Shown piece after piece: positions 1 to 5,814 of a DNA stretch of 10,371 nt (within the stretch, counting starts at the first letter, position 1; each line of letters opens with the position of its first letter). The notes under the pieces were generated by a model. It was not told the origin of the DNA. It was given only the letters and a program-made list of their open reading frames with translations, and made no database searches. The stretch is from CAZGYE01 sp964530165 (GTDB lineage Bacteria; Planctomycetota; Planctomycetia; Planctomycetales; Planctomycetaceae), in NCBI GenBank assembly GCA_964530165.1, contig CAZGYE010000213.1:1-10371 (forward strand), written 5' to 3'. A program made the translations under genes and the position numbers.

Positions 1-1
1 C

Positions 2-394
2 TGCCAATCGGCAGGCTGGAAAGCCTGCCCCACGACCCAATCACCCTTAGCGGTCAACTACTGGATCGAGAGCCGCATGCAGCTTCAGCCGGCCCTGGAC
101 GATGTTCGCACCGCGACGCTGCACCGACTGAGTGGGACCACCATGGTCTCGACGGTCGAAGAGCTGGAAAACATCTTTGCGCACAATAGACGCATTTGGT
201 ATCTGACGTCTCCGGTCTTTCACGGAAAACTCAACACAAAGGGTGTCTCGTCGTTCCTGAGGCAGCACATGGACATCGTAAAGGAAGGCTATCAGTCGAT
301 GCTCCTGTTCCGGGACGCCAATCACCGGCCGGCTTCCATCCGGCTGCGCGACGAAGAAGCGCTTGGGGATGCGCGCACTCGCATTCTGCCCTAG
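2..394 (+). CDS. C-terminal part of a probable membrane glycosyltransferase (GT39/PMT-like), 5' end outside the window
   Basis: The frame is open from the left edge to a TAG at 392-394, giving about 130 residues. From about position 47 it reads like the soluble C-terminal tail of large membrane glycosyltransferases of the dolichyl-phosphate-mannose mannosyltransferase type. There is a YWIESR segment, then VSTVEELENIF followed by RIWYLTSPVFHGKLN and FLRQHMDIVKEGYQSMLLFR; this 'elective loop, then R-x-W-y-v, then final strand' layout is what I recall for that tail. Such proteins transfer sugars from a lipid carrier on the outer face of the inner membrane. No membrane segment is in the visible part. 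The first 15 residues are encoded by a palindromic repeat (10-29) and do not resemble the family, so the gene may be interrupted there. An ATG at 77 is in frame but lies inside the conserved stretch, so it is unlikely to be the true start. Family assignment is by resemblance only. Confidence 0.45.
   Translation, partial: CQSAGWKACPTTQSPLAVNYWIESRMQLQPALDDVRTATLHRLSGTTMVSTVEELENIFAHNRRIWYLTSPVFHGKLNTKGVSSFLRQHMDIVKEGYQSMLLFRDANHRPASIRLRDEEALGDARTRILP
10..29. repeat. Perfect 8-bp inverted repeat, REP-like
   Basis: GGCAGGCT and AGCCTGCC form a perfect 8-bp stem around a GGAA loop. It is followed by CCCACG. It lies inside an open reading frame near its apparent loss of homology. I associate this palindrome, with its CCCAC flank, with a dispersed repeat of planctomycete genomes; that is recall, not a search. 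Confidence 0.6.
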
Positions 395-412
395 CGCGCA
401 TTATTCGTAGAA

Positions 413-488
413 ACCCAAACCGACGACTTGTCGTCGCTGGATGTGCCGTGAAAGCCCTGGAACGCGACAACAAGTTGTCGGCTTGGGT
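413..488. repeat. 25-bp imperfect inverted repeat with nested palindromes
   Basis: The left arm (413-437) and right arm (464-488) match as reverse complements at 22 of 25 positions around a 26-base spacer. Each arm contains its own small palindrome: GACGACTTGTCGTC on the left and GACAACAAGTTGTC on the right. The element can therefore fold as one long hairpin or as two short ones. It sits just after the glycosyltransferase stop codon and about 130 bases before pckG. It may be a REP/BIME-like repeat, and it may also limit transcription from upstream. No T-tract follows either arm, so it is not a canonical intrinsic terminator. Confidence 0.65.
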
Positions 489-525
489 GCCACGACGACA
501 ACGTATGAATCATCCGGACTGGCTC

Positions 526-555
526 TTGCAAAATGCGCGCCCGTTCGTGTAGATT
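526..555 (+). promoter_or_regulatory. Candidate sigma-70-type promoter for pckG
   Basis: A TTGCAA box (526-531) lies 16 bases before TGTAGA (548-553), or 18 before TAGATT (550-555). This would leave a leader of about 55-60 bases ahead of the pckG ATG. It is the only reasonable box pair I saw between the nested repeat and the gene. Planctomycete promoters are poorly conserved, so this is a weak call. Confidence 0.25.
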
Positions 556-619
556 CACTGTCGCCAGCGGGGGAGGCACACCGCTCGGACCGCATCCATC
601 CAAGGGAGGAGGCAACAAC

Positions 620-2386
620 ATGGCCAATCAAGCGCTTCAAGACTGGGTCGACGAGGTGGCCCAGCTCACCAAGCCCGATTCTGTGCACTGGTGCGACGGT
701 TCCGAGGAAGAAATCAATCGTCTCCATGCCATGATGGTCGCTGACGGAACGCTCATCCCCCTGGATGATCAGAGGCATCCCAATTCGTTCTATGCCAGGA
801 GTAACGTGAACGACGTGGCCCGTGTGGAGGATCGAACGTTCATCTGCAGTCCCGACGAGGCCGATGCCGGGCCGACCAACAACTGGAAGAGTCCTGCCGA
901 GATGCACGGCATTCTCGACCCGCTGTTGGAGGGCTGCATGCAGGGCCGGGTGATGTACGTGATTCCCTATCTCATGGGGCCGCCGAAGAGCCCCATGGCG
1001 AAGGGGGGCGTCGAAATCACCGACAGCCCCTACGTCGTGGCGAACATGCGGATCATGACCCGCATGGGCCGCATCGCGCTGGACGAGCTTGGCGAGAAGG
1101 GAGAATTCGTCAAGGGCTTGCACAGCACCGGCAAACTCGACCCCGCCGACCGCTACATCAGCCACTTCCCGGAAGAAAACCTGATCGTGAGCTTCAGCTC
1201 CAACTACGGCGGGAACGCGTTATTGGGCAAGAAGTGTTTCGCGCTGCGGCTGGCGAGCGTTCTGGCCGGCAAGGAAGGCTGGCTGGCCGAGCACATGCTC
1301 ACCCTCGGCGTCACCGATCCCCACGGCAACAAGACGTACATCTGTGGAGCGTTCCCATCGGCGTGCGGGAAGACGAACCTGGCGATGTTGGTTCCCCCGA
1401 AGCAGGACCTCGAAGCCGGCTGGAAAATCGAGACCGTCGGCGACGACATCGCTTGGCTGAAGTTCGGACCGGATGGCCGGTTGGTTGCCATCAACCCGGA
1501 ATACGGTTTCTTCGGCGTCGCGCCGGGCACGAGCATGAAAACCAATCCGAACGCGCTAAGGAGCGTTCGAGCCAACTCGCTGTTCACCAATGTCGCGCTG
1601 TGTCCCGACAAGACCGTCTGGTGGGAAGGGATGGACGGCGACCCGCCGGCGGAAGCCACCGATTGGAAGGGCAATCCCTGGACGCCCGCCTCCCCGACAC
1701 CGGCGGCCCACCCCAACAGCCGCTTCACCGCGCCGGCCGGTCAATGCCCTTGCATGTCACCCGAATGGGAGAGTCCCCACGGAGTGCCCATCAGTGCAAT
1801 CATCTTCGGTGGACGCCGAACGACCACGGCACCGCTGGTCTACCAGGCCTTCAACTGGCAGCACGGCACTTATATTGGCGCGACCATGAGCAGCGAAAAG
1901 ACCGCCGCCGCCGCCGGGAGGCTGGGAGAACTGCGGCACGATCCGATGGCCATGCTTCCGTTCTGTGGGTACCACATGGCCGACTACTGGCAGCACTGGC
2001 TCGACGTTGGTCAGAAGGGCGGCGAGAAGATGCCCGCTGTCTTCCACGTCAACTGGTTCCGCAAAGACGCCGACGGCGGTTGGCTTTGGCCCGGTTTTGG
2101 GGCGAACATGCGAGTGCTGCAGTGGATCGCTGCGCGGTCAAGGGGCCAAGGCGAGGCGGTTGAATCACCGATCGGCTATCTACCGAGCGCCACGGCCATT
2201 GACCTGACCGGTCTCGACGTCGACGCAACGGCCATGCAGACGTTGCTCTCGGTCGACACCAAAGCGTGGCAGGCGGAGGTCGAAGAACGGACCGCGTACT
2301 TCAAGCAGTTCGGCGACCGATTGCCGACCGCCATCAGAGCCGAGAACGATGCACTCCGCGACCGTCTCGACGCCGCGGGGAGTTGA
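620..2386 (+). CDS. pckG: Phosphoenolpyruvate carboxykinase, GTP-dependent
   Basis: This 588-residue enzyme interconverts oxaloacetate plus GTP with phosphoenolpyruvate, CO2 and GDP in the cytoplasm, linking the TCA cycle to gluconeogenesis. The length is normal for the family (about 590-620). Diagnostic motifs are present and in order: an N-terminal ARVEDRT segment, the substrate loop SNYGGN (N195-N199), the P-loop GAFPSACGKTN with the reactive Cys249 and Lys251, the metal-binding GDDIAW (D275, D276), then INPEYGFFGVAPGTS, SPHGVPISAIIFGGRR and the C-terminal FHVNWFRKD and WPGFGANMRVL. This is the GTP family; the ATP family (pckA) has a different P-loop. The ATG at 620 is chosen because a strong GGGAGGAGG (604-612) lies 7 bases before it; an open frame extends back to 533 but those codons look non-coding. 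An M28 peptidase gene follows after 72 bases on the same strand. All catalytic residues I can check are intact. Confidence 0.97.
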   Translation: MANQALQDWVDEVAQLTKPDSVHWCDGSEEEINRLHAMMVADGTLIPLDDQRHPNSFYARSNVNDVARVEDRTFICSPDEADAGPTNNWKSPAEMHGILDPLLEGCMQGRVMYVIPYLMGPPKSPMAKGGVEITDSPYVVANMRIMTRMGRIALDELGEKGEFVKGLHSTGKLDPADRYISHFPEENLIVSFSSNYGGNALLGKKCFALRLASVLAGKEGWLAEHMLTLGVTDPHGNKTYICGAFPSACGKTNLAMLVPPKQDLEAGWKIETVGDDIAWLKFGPDGRLVAINPEYGFFGVAPGTSMKTNPNALRSVRANSLFTNVALCPDKTVWWEGMDGDPPAEATDWKGNPWTPASPTPAAHPNSRFTAPAGQCPCMSPEWESPHGVPISAIIFGGRRTTTAPLVYQAFNWQHGTYIGATMSSEKTAAAAGRLGELRHDPMAMLPFCGYHMADYWQHWLDVGQKGGEKMPAVFHVNWFRKDADGGWLWPGFGANMRVLQWIAARSRGQGEAVESPIGYLPSATAIDLTGLDVDATAMQTLLSVDTKAWQAEVEERTAYFKQFGDRLPTAIRAENDALRDRLDAAGS

Positions 2387-2458
2387 CCGTACAGGAAGAG
2401 CTGGAGCGATTGCTTGAACGGGCAAAACAACTGCACGACACGACGCGTCTCTGACAAG

Positions 2459-3517
2459 ATGGGCGAGCGGGGGGTGTCAACCCTCCGGTTGTCGGAACAG
2501 GCGGCGACCACTCTGCGGGCGGCGCCCGCCGGCCACTCGCTGTGTCTCTTGTGGGATGCTCTGAGCCGGCAACCGGTTGCCCTTTCCTTCATGCTGTTCC
2601 TGTTTGCAGCGTGTGCGATCCTCTGGAAGGTAGAGCCGGCCGCGGCGGAGCCGGGGACTTCCTTCAACTTGGACCCCAAACGGGCGTACGGTTATTTGGT
2701 CCAGATTTGCAGGATCGGCCCCCGCGTCAGCGGGACCGCGGGGATGACCGAGCAGCAACGGCTGCTCGCCAAACATTTCAGCCGTCTGAAAGCCCGGGTC
2801 CGTTTCCAGTCGTTTGAAGCCCTGCATCCGATGACCGGCAAACCCGTGAGAATGAACAACCTGATTGTCTCCTGGCATCCGGACGCAAAGCAGCGAGTGC
2901 TCTTGGCGTGTCATTACGATACGCGTCCGTATCCCGACCGCGATCTGTTCCAACCGCGTGGGACGTTCCTCGGCGCCAACGACGGGGCCAGCGGAGTGGC
3001 GCTGTTCATGGAACTGGCCCATCACATGCAGGCGCTCGAGCCGGCAGACGGCTACGGCGTCGACTTCGTGTTCTTCGACGCTGAAGAGCTGATCTACGGC
3101 CAACGCGGGAAGTACTTTCTCGGATCGGAGCACTTTGCGAAGGATTACCGAGACCGTCCGCCCGAGCACCGCTATGTATTCGGTGTGCTGGTCGACATGA
3201 TCGGCGACAGGAATCTGAACCTCTACATGGAGAAAAAGAGTCTCCATGACGCGCCGCAGGTGACCGAGAGCATTTGGGCCACCGCGCGGAAGCTGGGGAT
3301 CCGGGAATTCCACAACAGTCCGAAGCCAAAGTACGACGTCGAAGACGATCACGTCCCGTTGAACAAGATCGCCGGGATCCCGACGTGCGACATCATCGAC
3401 TTCGACTACCCACACTGGCACACGACGCGGGACGTTCCCCGCAGTTGCTCGGGCGCCAGCCTGGCGAAAGTCGGTCGTGTTCTGCTCGAGTGGCTCTCGC
3501 AAAAAGGAAAGAACTGA
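2459..3517 (+). CDS. M28-family metallopeptidase, glutaminyl-cyclase-like, exported
   Basis: A 352-residue zinc enzyme of peptidase family M28. A hydrophobic stretch near residues 41-55 followed by PAAAEP suggests an N-terminal signal or membrane anchor, so it probably acts outside the cytoplasmic membrane. Putative zinc and catalytic residues follow the M28 order: H152 and D154 in CHYDTR, D175 in GANDGASG, E209/E210 in FFDAEEL, D246 in LVDMIGD, and a histidine in the PHWHTTRD motif (H319-H321). The DFDYPHWHTTRD ending with DDHVPL before it resembles the glutaminyl-peptide cyclotransferase branch as well as aminopeptidases, so the reaction (removing N-terminal residues or cyclising N-terminal glutamine) cannot be fixed. 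Start is uncertain: ATG 2459 is preferred, but TTG 2414, GTG 2474 and ATG 2591 share the frame and none has a clear ribosome site. It lies 72 bases after pckG on the same strand and could be cotranscribed; no functional link is evident. Confidence 0.88.
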   Translation: MGERGVSTLRLSEQAATTLRAAPAGHSLCLLWDALSRQPVALSFMLFLFAACAILWKVEPAAAEPGTSFNLDPKRAYGYLVQICRIGPRVSGTAGMTEQQRLLAKHFSRLKARVRFQSFEALHPMTGKPVRMNNLIVSWHPDAKQRVLLACHYDTRPYPDRDLFQPRGTFLGANDGASGVALFMELAHHMQALEPADGYGVDFVFFDAEELIYGQRGKYFLGSEHFAKDYRDRPPEHRYVFGVLVDMIGDRNLNLYMEKKSLHDAPQVTESIWATARKLGIREFHNSPKPKYDVEDDHVPLNKIAGIPTCDIIDFDYPHWHTTRDVPRSCSGASLAKVGRVLLEWLSQKGKN

Positions 3518-3615
3518 AGGTTTGCAAAATCTCAGGCGACCTTGCAGTGATATGTGTTTTTGTGGTTCATTCCCATGATTTTGGATGGCGCACAACGATC
3601 ACGGAGGGTCAGACG

Positions 3616-3753
3616 ATGCCAGGGATCGTGGAATTTCCGCAGTTGGTTCCGCGAGCCGTCGAAGGATTCGGCGACTTGTTCGTCGAACAGGCCACTCAGA
3701 AATCGCGAGACGACGACCATCTTATCTCTCAACTGGCGATTTTCTCGCGATAG
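3616..3753 (+). pseudogene. 5' remnant of an IS701/IS4-like transposase gene
   Basis: Only 45 codons remain before TAG at 3751-3753. GGAGGG at 3603-3608 sits 7 bases before the ATG. The first residues, MPGIVEFPQLV, then AVEGFGDLF, match the start I recall for DDE transposases of the IS701-like group common in planctomycetes, which run to about 400 residues. After GDLF the sequence (VEQATQKSRDDD) no longer resembles the family, so the break lies near 3675-3685. None of the catalytic domain is left. The 100 bases between the M28 stop and this ATG probably include the original left end of the element. The fragment ends against the truncated 3' end of the minus-strand CocE-like gene, so one deletion could have removed the rest of both. 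Confidence 0.55.
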
Positions 3754-4814
3754 AACTTCGAGGTCTTTGAGTGGAACGGGATGTCGCCGAACGACGCCCC
3801 GTCGCCGCGCGCCCAGCCACCGTGCCGCCACGGCCCCATTACGAGCATGTTGAACGTCTGTGGATTGTTCTGTTCGATGGACTTGTAAGTTTCCAACGCC
3901 CCAAACAGGTTTTCCGCGTCGAACCAGCCGCCGACGGTCATCACCGCCGGCTTGATGTTCTTCAAGTGCGGACGGATGTTGCGGGACTTCCAAAAGTCAT
4001 CGTAGGTTCCGTGCCGCATCGTCTCTTTCCAGAACGGGACTTTGCCTTTCAGGTACTTGGGGTCAATCTCCTGCAGAGTCTTGATGCGGCGAAAGAACTC
4101 AAAACCGTCGGGAGTTTCGTAGTCGAATGTGAAGCGGAATTTCTTCGTCGGTGCGGGACGATCACGCCCGCTGCGCGACATCCAATTGAACATGTGAGCC
4201 AGAAAGAACGCTCCGTTGTGGTGCCAGTCATCGCCGGCGAACCAATCGTTGACCGGCGCCTGGGGCGAAGCCGCTTTGATCGCCGGATGCGAATCGATGA
4301 TTCCTGCCGCTGTGTAGAAGCCGGGATACGAAATGCCCGCGATGCCGACTCGGCCGTTGTTGCCGCGCACATTCTTGACCAGCCAGTCGACCGTGTCCCA
4401 CGTGTCTGTGCTCTCGTCGATATCGCGCTTGCCGTTTTTCGTTGTCCGGTGCGGTCGCATGTGGACGAATTCACCCTCGGACATCCACCGTCCGCGCACG
4501 TCCTGGTAGACGAAAATGTAACCCTCCTTGCCGAACAGCGGCGACGGTCCCAGGTTTGTGGGATACTGGTCTACTCCGTACGGTTTCACGCTGTACGGCG
4601 TTCGCTTCAACAGAATCGGATAAGACTGCGAGTCGTCTTTCGGCACGTAAACCGCCGTGAAAAGCCGCTTGCCGTCGCGCATGAGAATGCGGTATTCGTA
4701 CTTGGTGTAATTTGCTTTGACATACGCAAGGCCTTGCGCGTCGGTGACTCGCGGCATGCACATGCCGATCAGAGCCGCGACAACAACGATTGACAGAATT
4801 CTGTGCTGGGCCAT
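3729..4814 (-). CDS. CocE/NonD-family serine hydrolase, secreted, C-terminally truncated
   Basis: The 361-residue product starts with a signal peptide (about residues 1-27, ending VTDAQG), and GGGAGA (4822-4827, minus strand) lies 7 bases before the ATG. It belongs to the CocE/X-Pro dipeptidyl-peptidase S15 hydrolases, which cleave esters or amides such as alpha-amino acid esters. The full triad is visible: Ser162 in GISYPG, Asp299 in GGWFDAEN, and His331 in GPWRHG. The oxyanion-side motif YQDVRGRW (103-110) and the cap segment around WHHNGAFF are also present. Family members run to about 600 residues and end in a jelly-roll domain (PepX_C). Here the protein stops at KFYREKIAS, exactly where that domain should begin, next to a transposase fragment. 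The hydrolase core is complete, but loss of the jelly-roll domain probably destabilises it, so it may be a pseudogene in practice. It converges with the M28 gene. Confidence 0.85.
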   Translation of the reverse strand: MAQHRILSIVVVAALIGMCMPRVTDAQGLAYVKANYTKYEYRILMRDGKRLFTAVYVPKDDSQSYPILLKRTPYSVKPYGVDQYPTNLGPSPLFGKEGYIFVYQDVRGRWMSEGEFVHMRPHRTTKNGKRDIDESTDTWDTVDWLVKNVRGNNGRVGIAGISYPGFYTAAGIIDSHPAIKAASPQAPVNDWFAGDDWHHNGAFFLAHMFNWMSRSGRDRPAPTKKFRFTFDYETPDGFEFFRRIKTLQEIDPKYLKGKVPFWKETMRHGTYDDFWKSRNIRPHLKNIKPAVMTVGGWFDAENLFGALETYKSIEQNNPQTFNMLVMGPWRHGGWARGDGASFGDIPFHSKTSKFYREKIAS

Positions 4815-4884
4815 GTCGTGTTCTCCCGAGATGCGTCTTTTCTTGCTTCAGCCGCCTGTCGTCCGGTGATTGTCTGTGATAGCT

Positions 4885-5163
4885 TCAAGGACATGATCCG
4901 ACGACGGACTTGAGTTTTCGCAACGTCATGTGAATTGTTTCAACGGATTTGGCACAAAACCGGGCCTGGGTTAAGCAACACTCTCCTCGCAGGAAAATGG
5001 CAGCGTGGGCTGCCGTAACTTCGTGCGGGTGGAACGTGACGGCGACGTCTCCCTGTTCGCCGTCGAAGTCGATGCGTTGGATCAACAGGTTCAGGACGCA
5101 GATTTGCTCGCGGCTGGTCAAGGAATCCCACACCGGGTCGAACTTGGCCATTGCCGTTTCGAG
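4885..5163 (-). pseudogene. C-terminal fragment of a serine site-specific recombinase
   Basis: On the minus strand, 92 codons read LETAMAKFDPVWDSLTSREQ, then LLIQRIDFDGEQGDVAVTFHP. This is the pattern I recall for the C-terminal end of large serine recombinases found in planctomycete and phage-like elements: an F-D-P-V-W-x-x-L-T segment, then a conserved L-L-x-x-R-I-D-F-D-G beta hairpin and a V-T-F-H-P strand. The catalytic serine domain and the zinc and coiled-coil parts are absent. After about residue 47 the sequence (AAHAAIFLRGECC...) looks unlike the family, so the far end may also be rearranged. Upstream, at about 5165, it joins a different fragment read in another frame. The same frame stays open to 5421, but that part is low-complexity proline and arginine codons over repeats. 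Not functional. Confidence 0.6.
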
Positions 5164-5165
5164 GT

Positions 5166-5252
5166 CAGCGGCCGCAGCAGCACGAGTTGCTCGCGGCCTC
5201 GAATCACGGCGCGGGCCAGGGCGTGGCGGCCCACCTGCTGCAACCGTGGCGC
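5166..5252 (-). pseudogene. Possible fragment of a bacterial Ku (DNA end-binding) gene
   Basis: In the third minus-strand frame a 29-codon stretch reads LQQVGRHALARAVIRGRE followed by QLVLLRPL. This matches the core strand region of bacterial Ku, where a G-R-x-A-x-A-R segment leads to a basic R-x-R-E-x-L-V-x-L-R-P motif lining the DNA channel. Bacterial Ku proteins work with LigD in end joining and are about 260-300 residues, so this would be roughly a tenth of the gene. The fragment abuts the recombinase remnant with a frame change. The match is short and could be chance, but the run of conserved positions is better than expected from a random frame. Confidence 0.35.
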
Positions 5253-5294
5253 CGGGCGGGCGGAAAACGGAGCGCTGTGTTGGTGGGATCGTCT

Positions 5295-5322
5295 CGTCCG
5301 AGCGTGGCGAGCGGCTCGGACG
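5295..5322. repeat. 9-bp perfect inverted repeat, REP-like
   Basis: CGTCCGAGC (5295-5303) and GCTCGGACG (5314-5322) form a perfect stem around a 10-base loop that itself repeats GCGAGCG. It lies in non-coding sequence between gene fragments and is followed by a pyrimidine-rich but interrupted stretch (TTCCTTTCTT). I read it as a dispersed intergenic palindrome; a weak rightward terminator is the alternative. Confidence 0.5.
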
Positions 5323-5356
5323 GATGGGTTCCTTTCTTATTTCGTCTTGGTTTGGG

Positions 5357-5408
5357 CCCGGCTTGAAGGTTTTGCCCGCCGTCGGCGGGCAAAACCATTC
5401 AGACCGGG
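5357..5408. repeat. Long palindrome: perfect 13-bp stem with a 3-base loop, plus imperfect outer arms
   Basis: The core is GGTTTTGCCCGCC (5368-5380), loop GTC, and GGCGGGCAAAACC (5384-5396). Outside it, CCCGGCTTGAA on the left and ATTCAGACCGGG on the right pair imperfectly, extending the stem to about 24 bp per side. There is no T-run on either side, so a canonical terminator is unlikely. Its right arm touches the point where MetE-like coding sequence begins. It therefore marks a breakpoint and may be the end of a mobile or REP-like element. Confidence 0.7.
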
Positions 5409-5738
5409 GAATGGAAAGCATTGGTCGACTTCCTCAATGGCCTGCACACCGACCACCTGATTCTTGAAACGGCACACCGCCCCGCATCCGATCTCGAAGC
5501 CCTGAGAGAAGTGGGCGACCACACCGCGCTCGGTATCGGCGTGATCGACATCAAGGTCAACCATGTCGAGATGGCCGACGAGGTCGCCTCACGCATCGAA
5601 ACGGCGGTCAGGACTCTGGGTGCCGGGCGGGTCAGGTGAGTTCATCCCGACTGCGGTTTCTGGATGCTCAAGCGATCGGTCGCCGACCGTAAGGTCGAGG
5701 CGCTGGTGGCGGGAAGAAATCGGTTCCTGGAACGGTGA
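5403..5738 (+). pseudogene. C-terminal fragment of a cobalamin-independent methionine synthase (MetE-like), with internal TGA
   Basis: The frame reads TGEWKALVDFLNGLHTDHLI, then LETAHRPASDLEAL, GIGVIDIKVNHVE and RIETAVRTLGAGRVR, then TGA (5637-5639), then VHPDCGFWMLKRSVADRKVE to a TGA at 5736-5738. This parallels the last third of the MetE catalytic barrel (Methionine_synt_2 domain), which transfers a methyl group to homocysteine. Two of the zinc ligands are present: the glutamate of LILET (codon 5466-5468, equivalent to E. coli Glu665) and the cysteine of HPDCGF (5652-5654, equivalent to Cys726). The His-x-Cys pair that should lie upstream is missing, because the homology starts at the palindrome. 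In E. coli MetE the residue before VNPDCG is tryptophan, so the internal TGA could be a single-base change from TGG. A TTG at 5421 could start a short product but has no good ribosome site. Non-functional remnant. Confidence 0.75.
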
Positions 5739-5814
5739 CGCGAGGCGCGGTAACATTCGTCTGGATGTGCAACATGTTGCTTCGCCATCGACAACTTTCA
5801 GATTCGGGAGCACT

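Noticed and set aside
2383..2454. 23-codon reading frame overlapping the pckG stop (TTGA), reading TVQEELERLLERAKQLH
   Set aside because: It looks like a short amphipathic helix, but the start would be TTG with no spaced ribosome site, and nothing else supports translation.
2477..3595. 372-codon minus-strand frame
   Set aside because: It is antisense to the M28 peptidase; the metal-binding motifs are all on the plus strand.
3771..4793. 340-codon plus-strand frame
   Set aside because: It is the antisense shadow of the CocE-like gene, whose signal peptide, triad and ribosome site fix the coding strand.
5368..5396. Rho-independent terminator
   Set aside because: The hairpin is strong, but no T-tract follows on either strand and no intact gene ends beside it.
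4949..5467. 172-codon plus-strand frame across the fragment region
   Set aside because: It is antisense to the recombinase remnant, runs through two palindromes, and resembles no protein; open by GC-rich composition.
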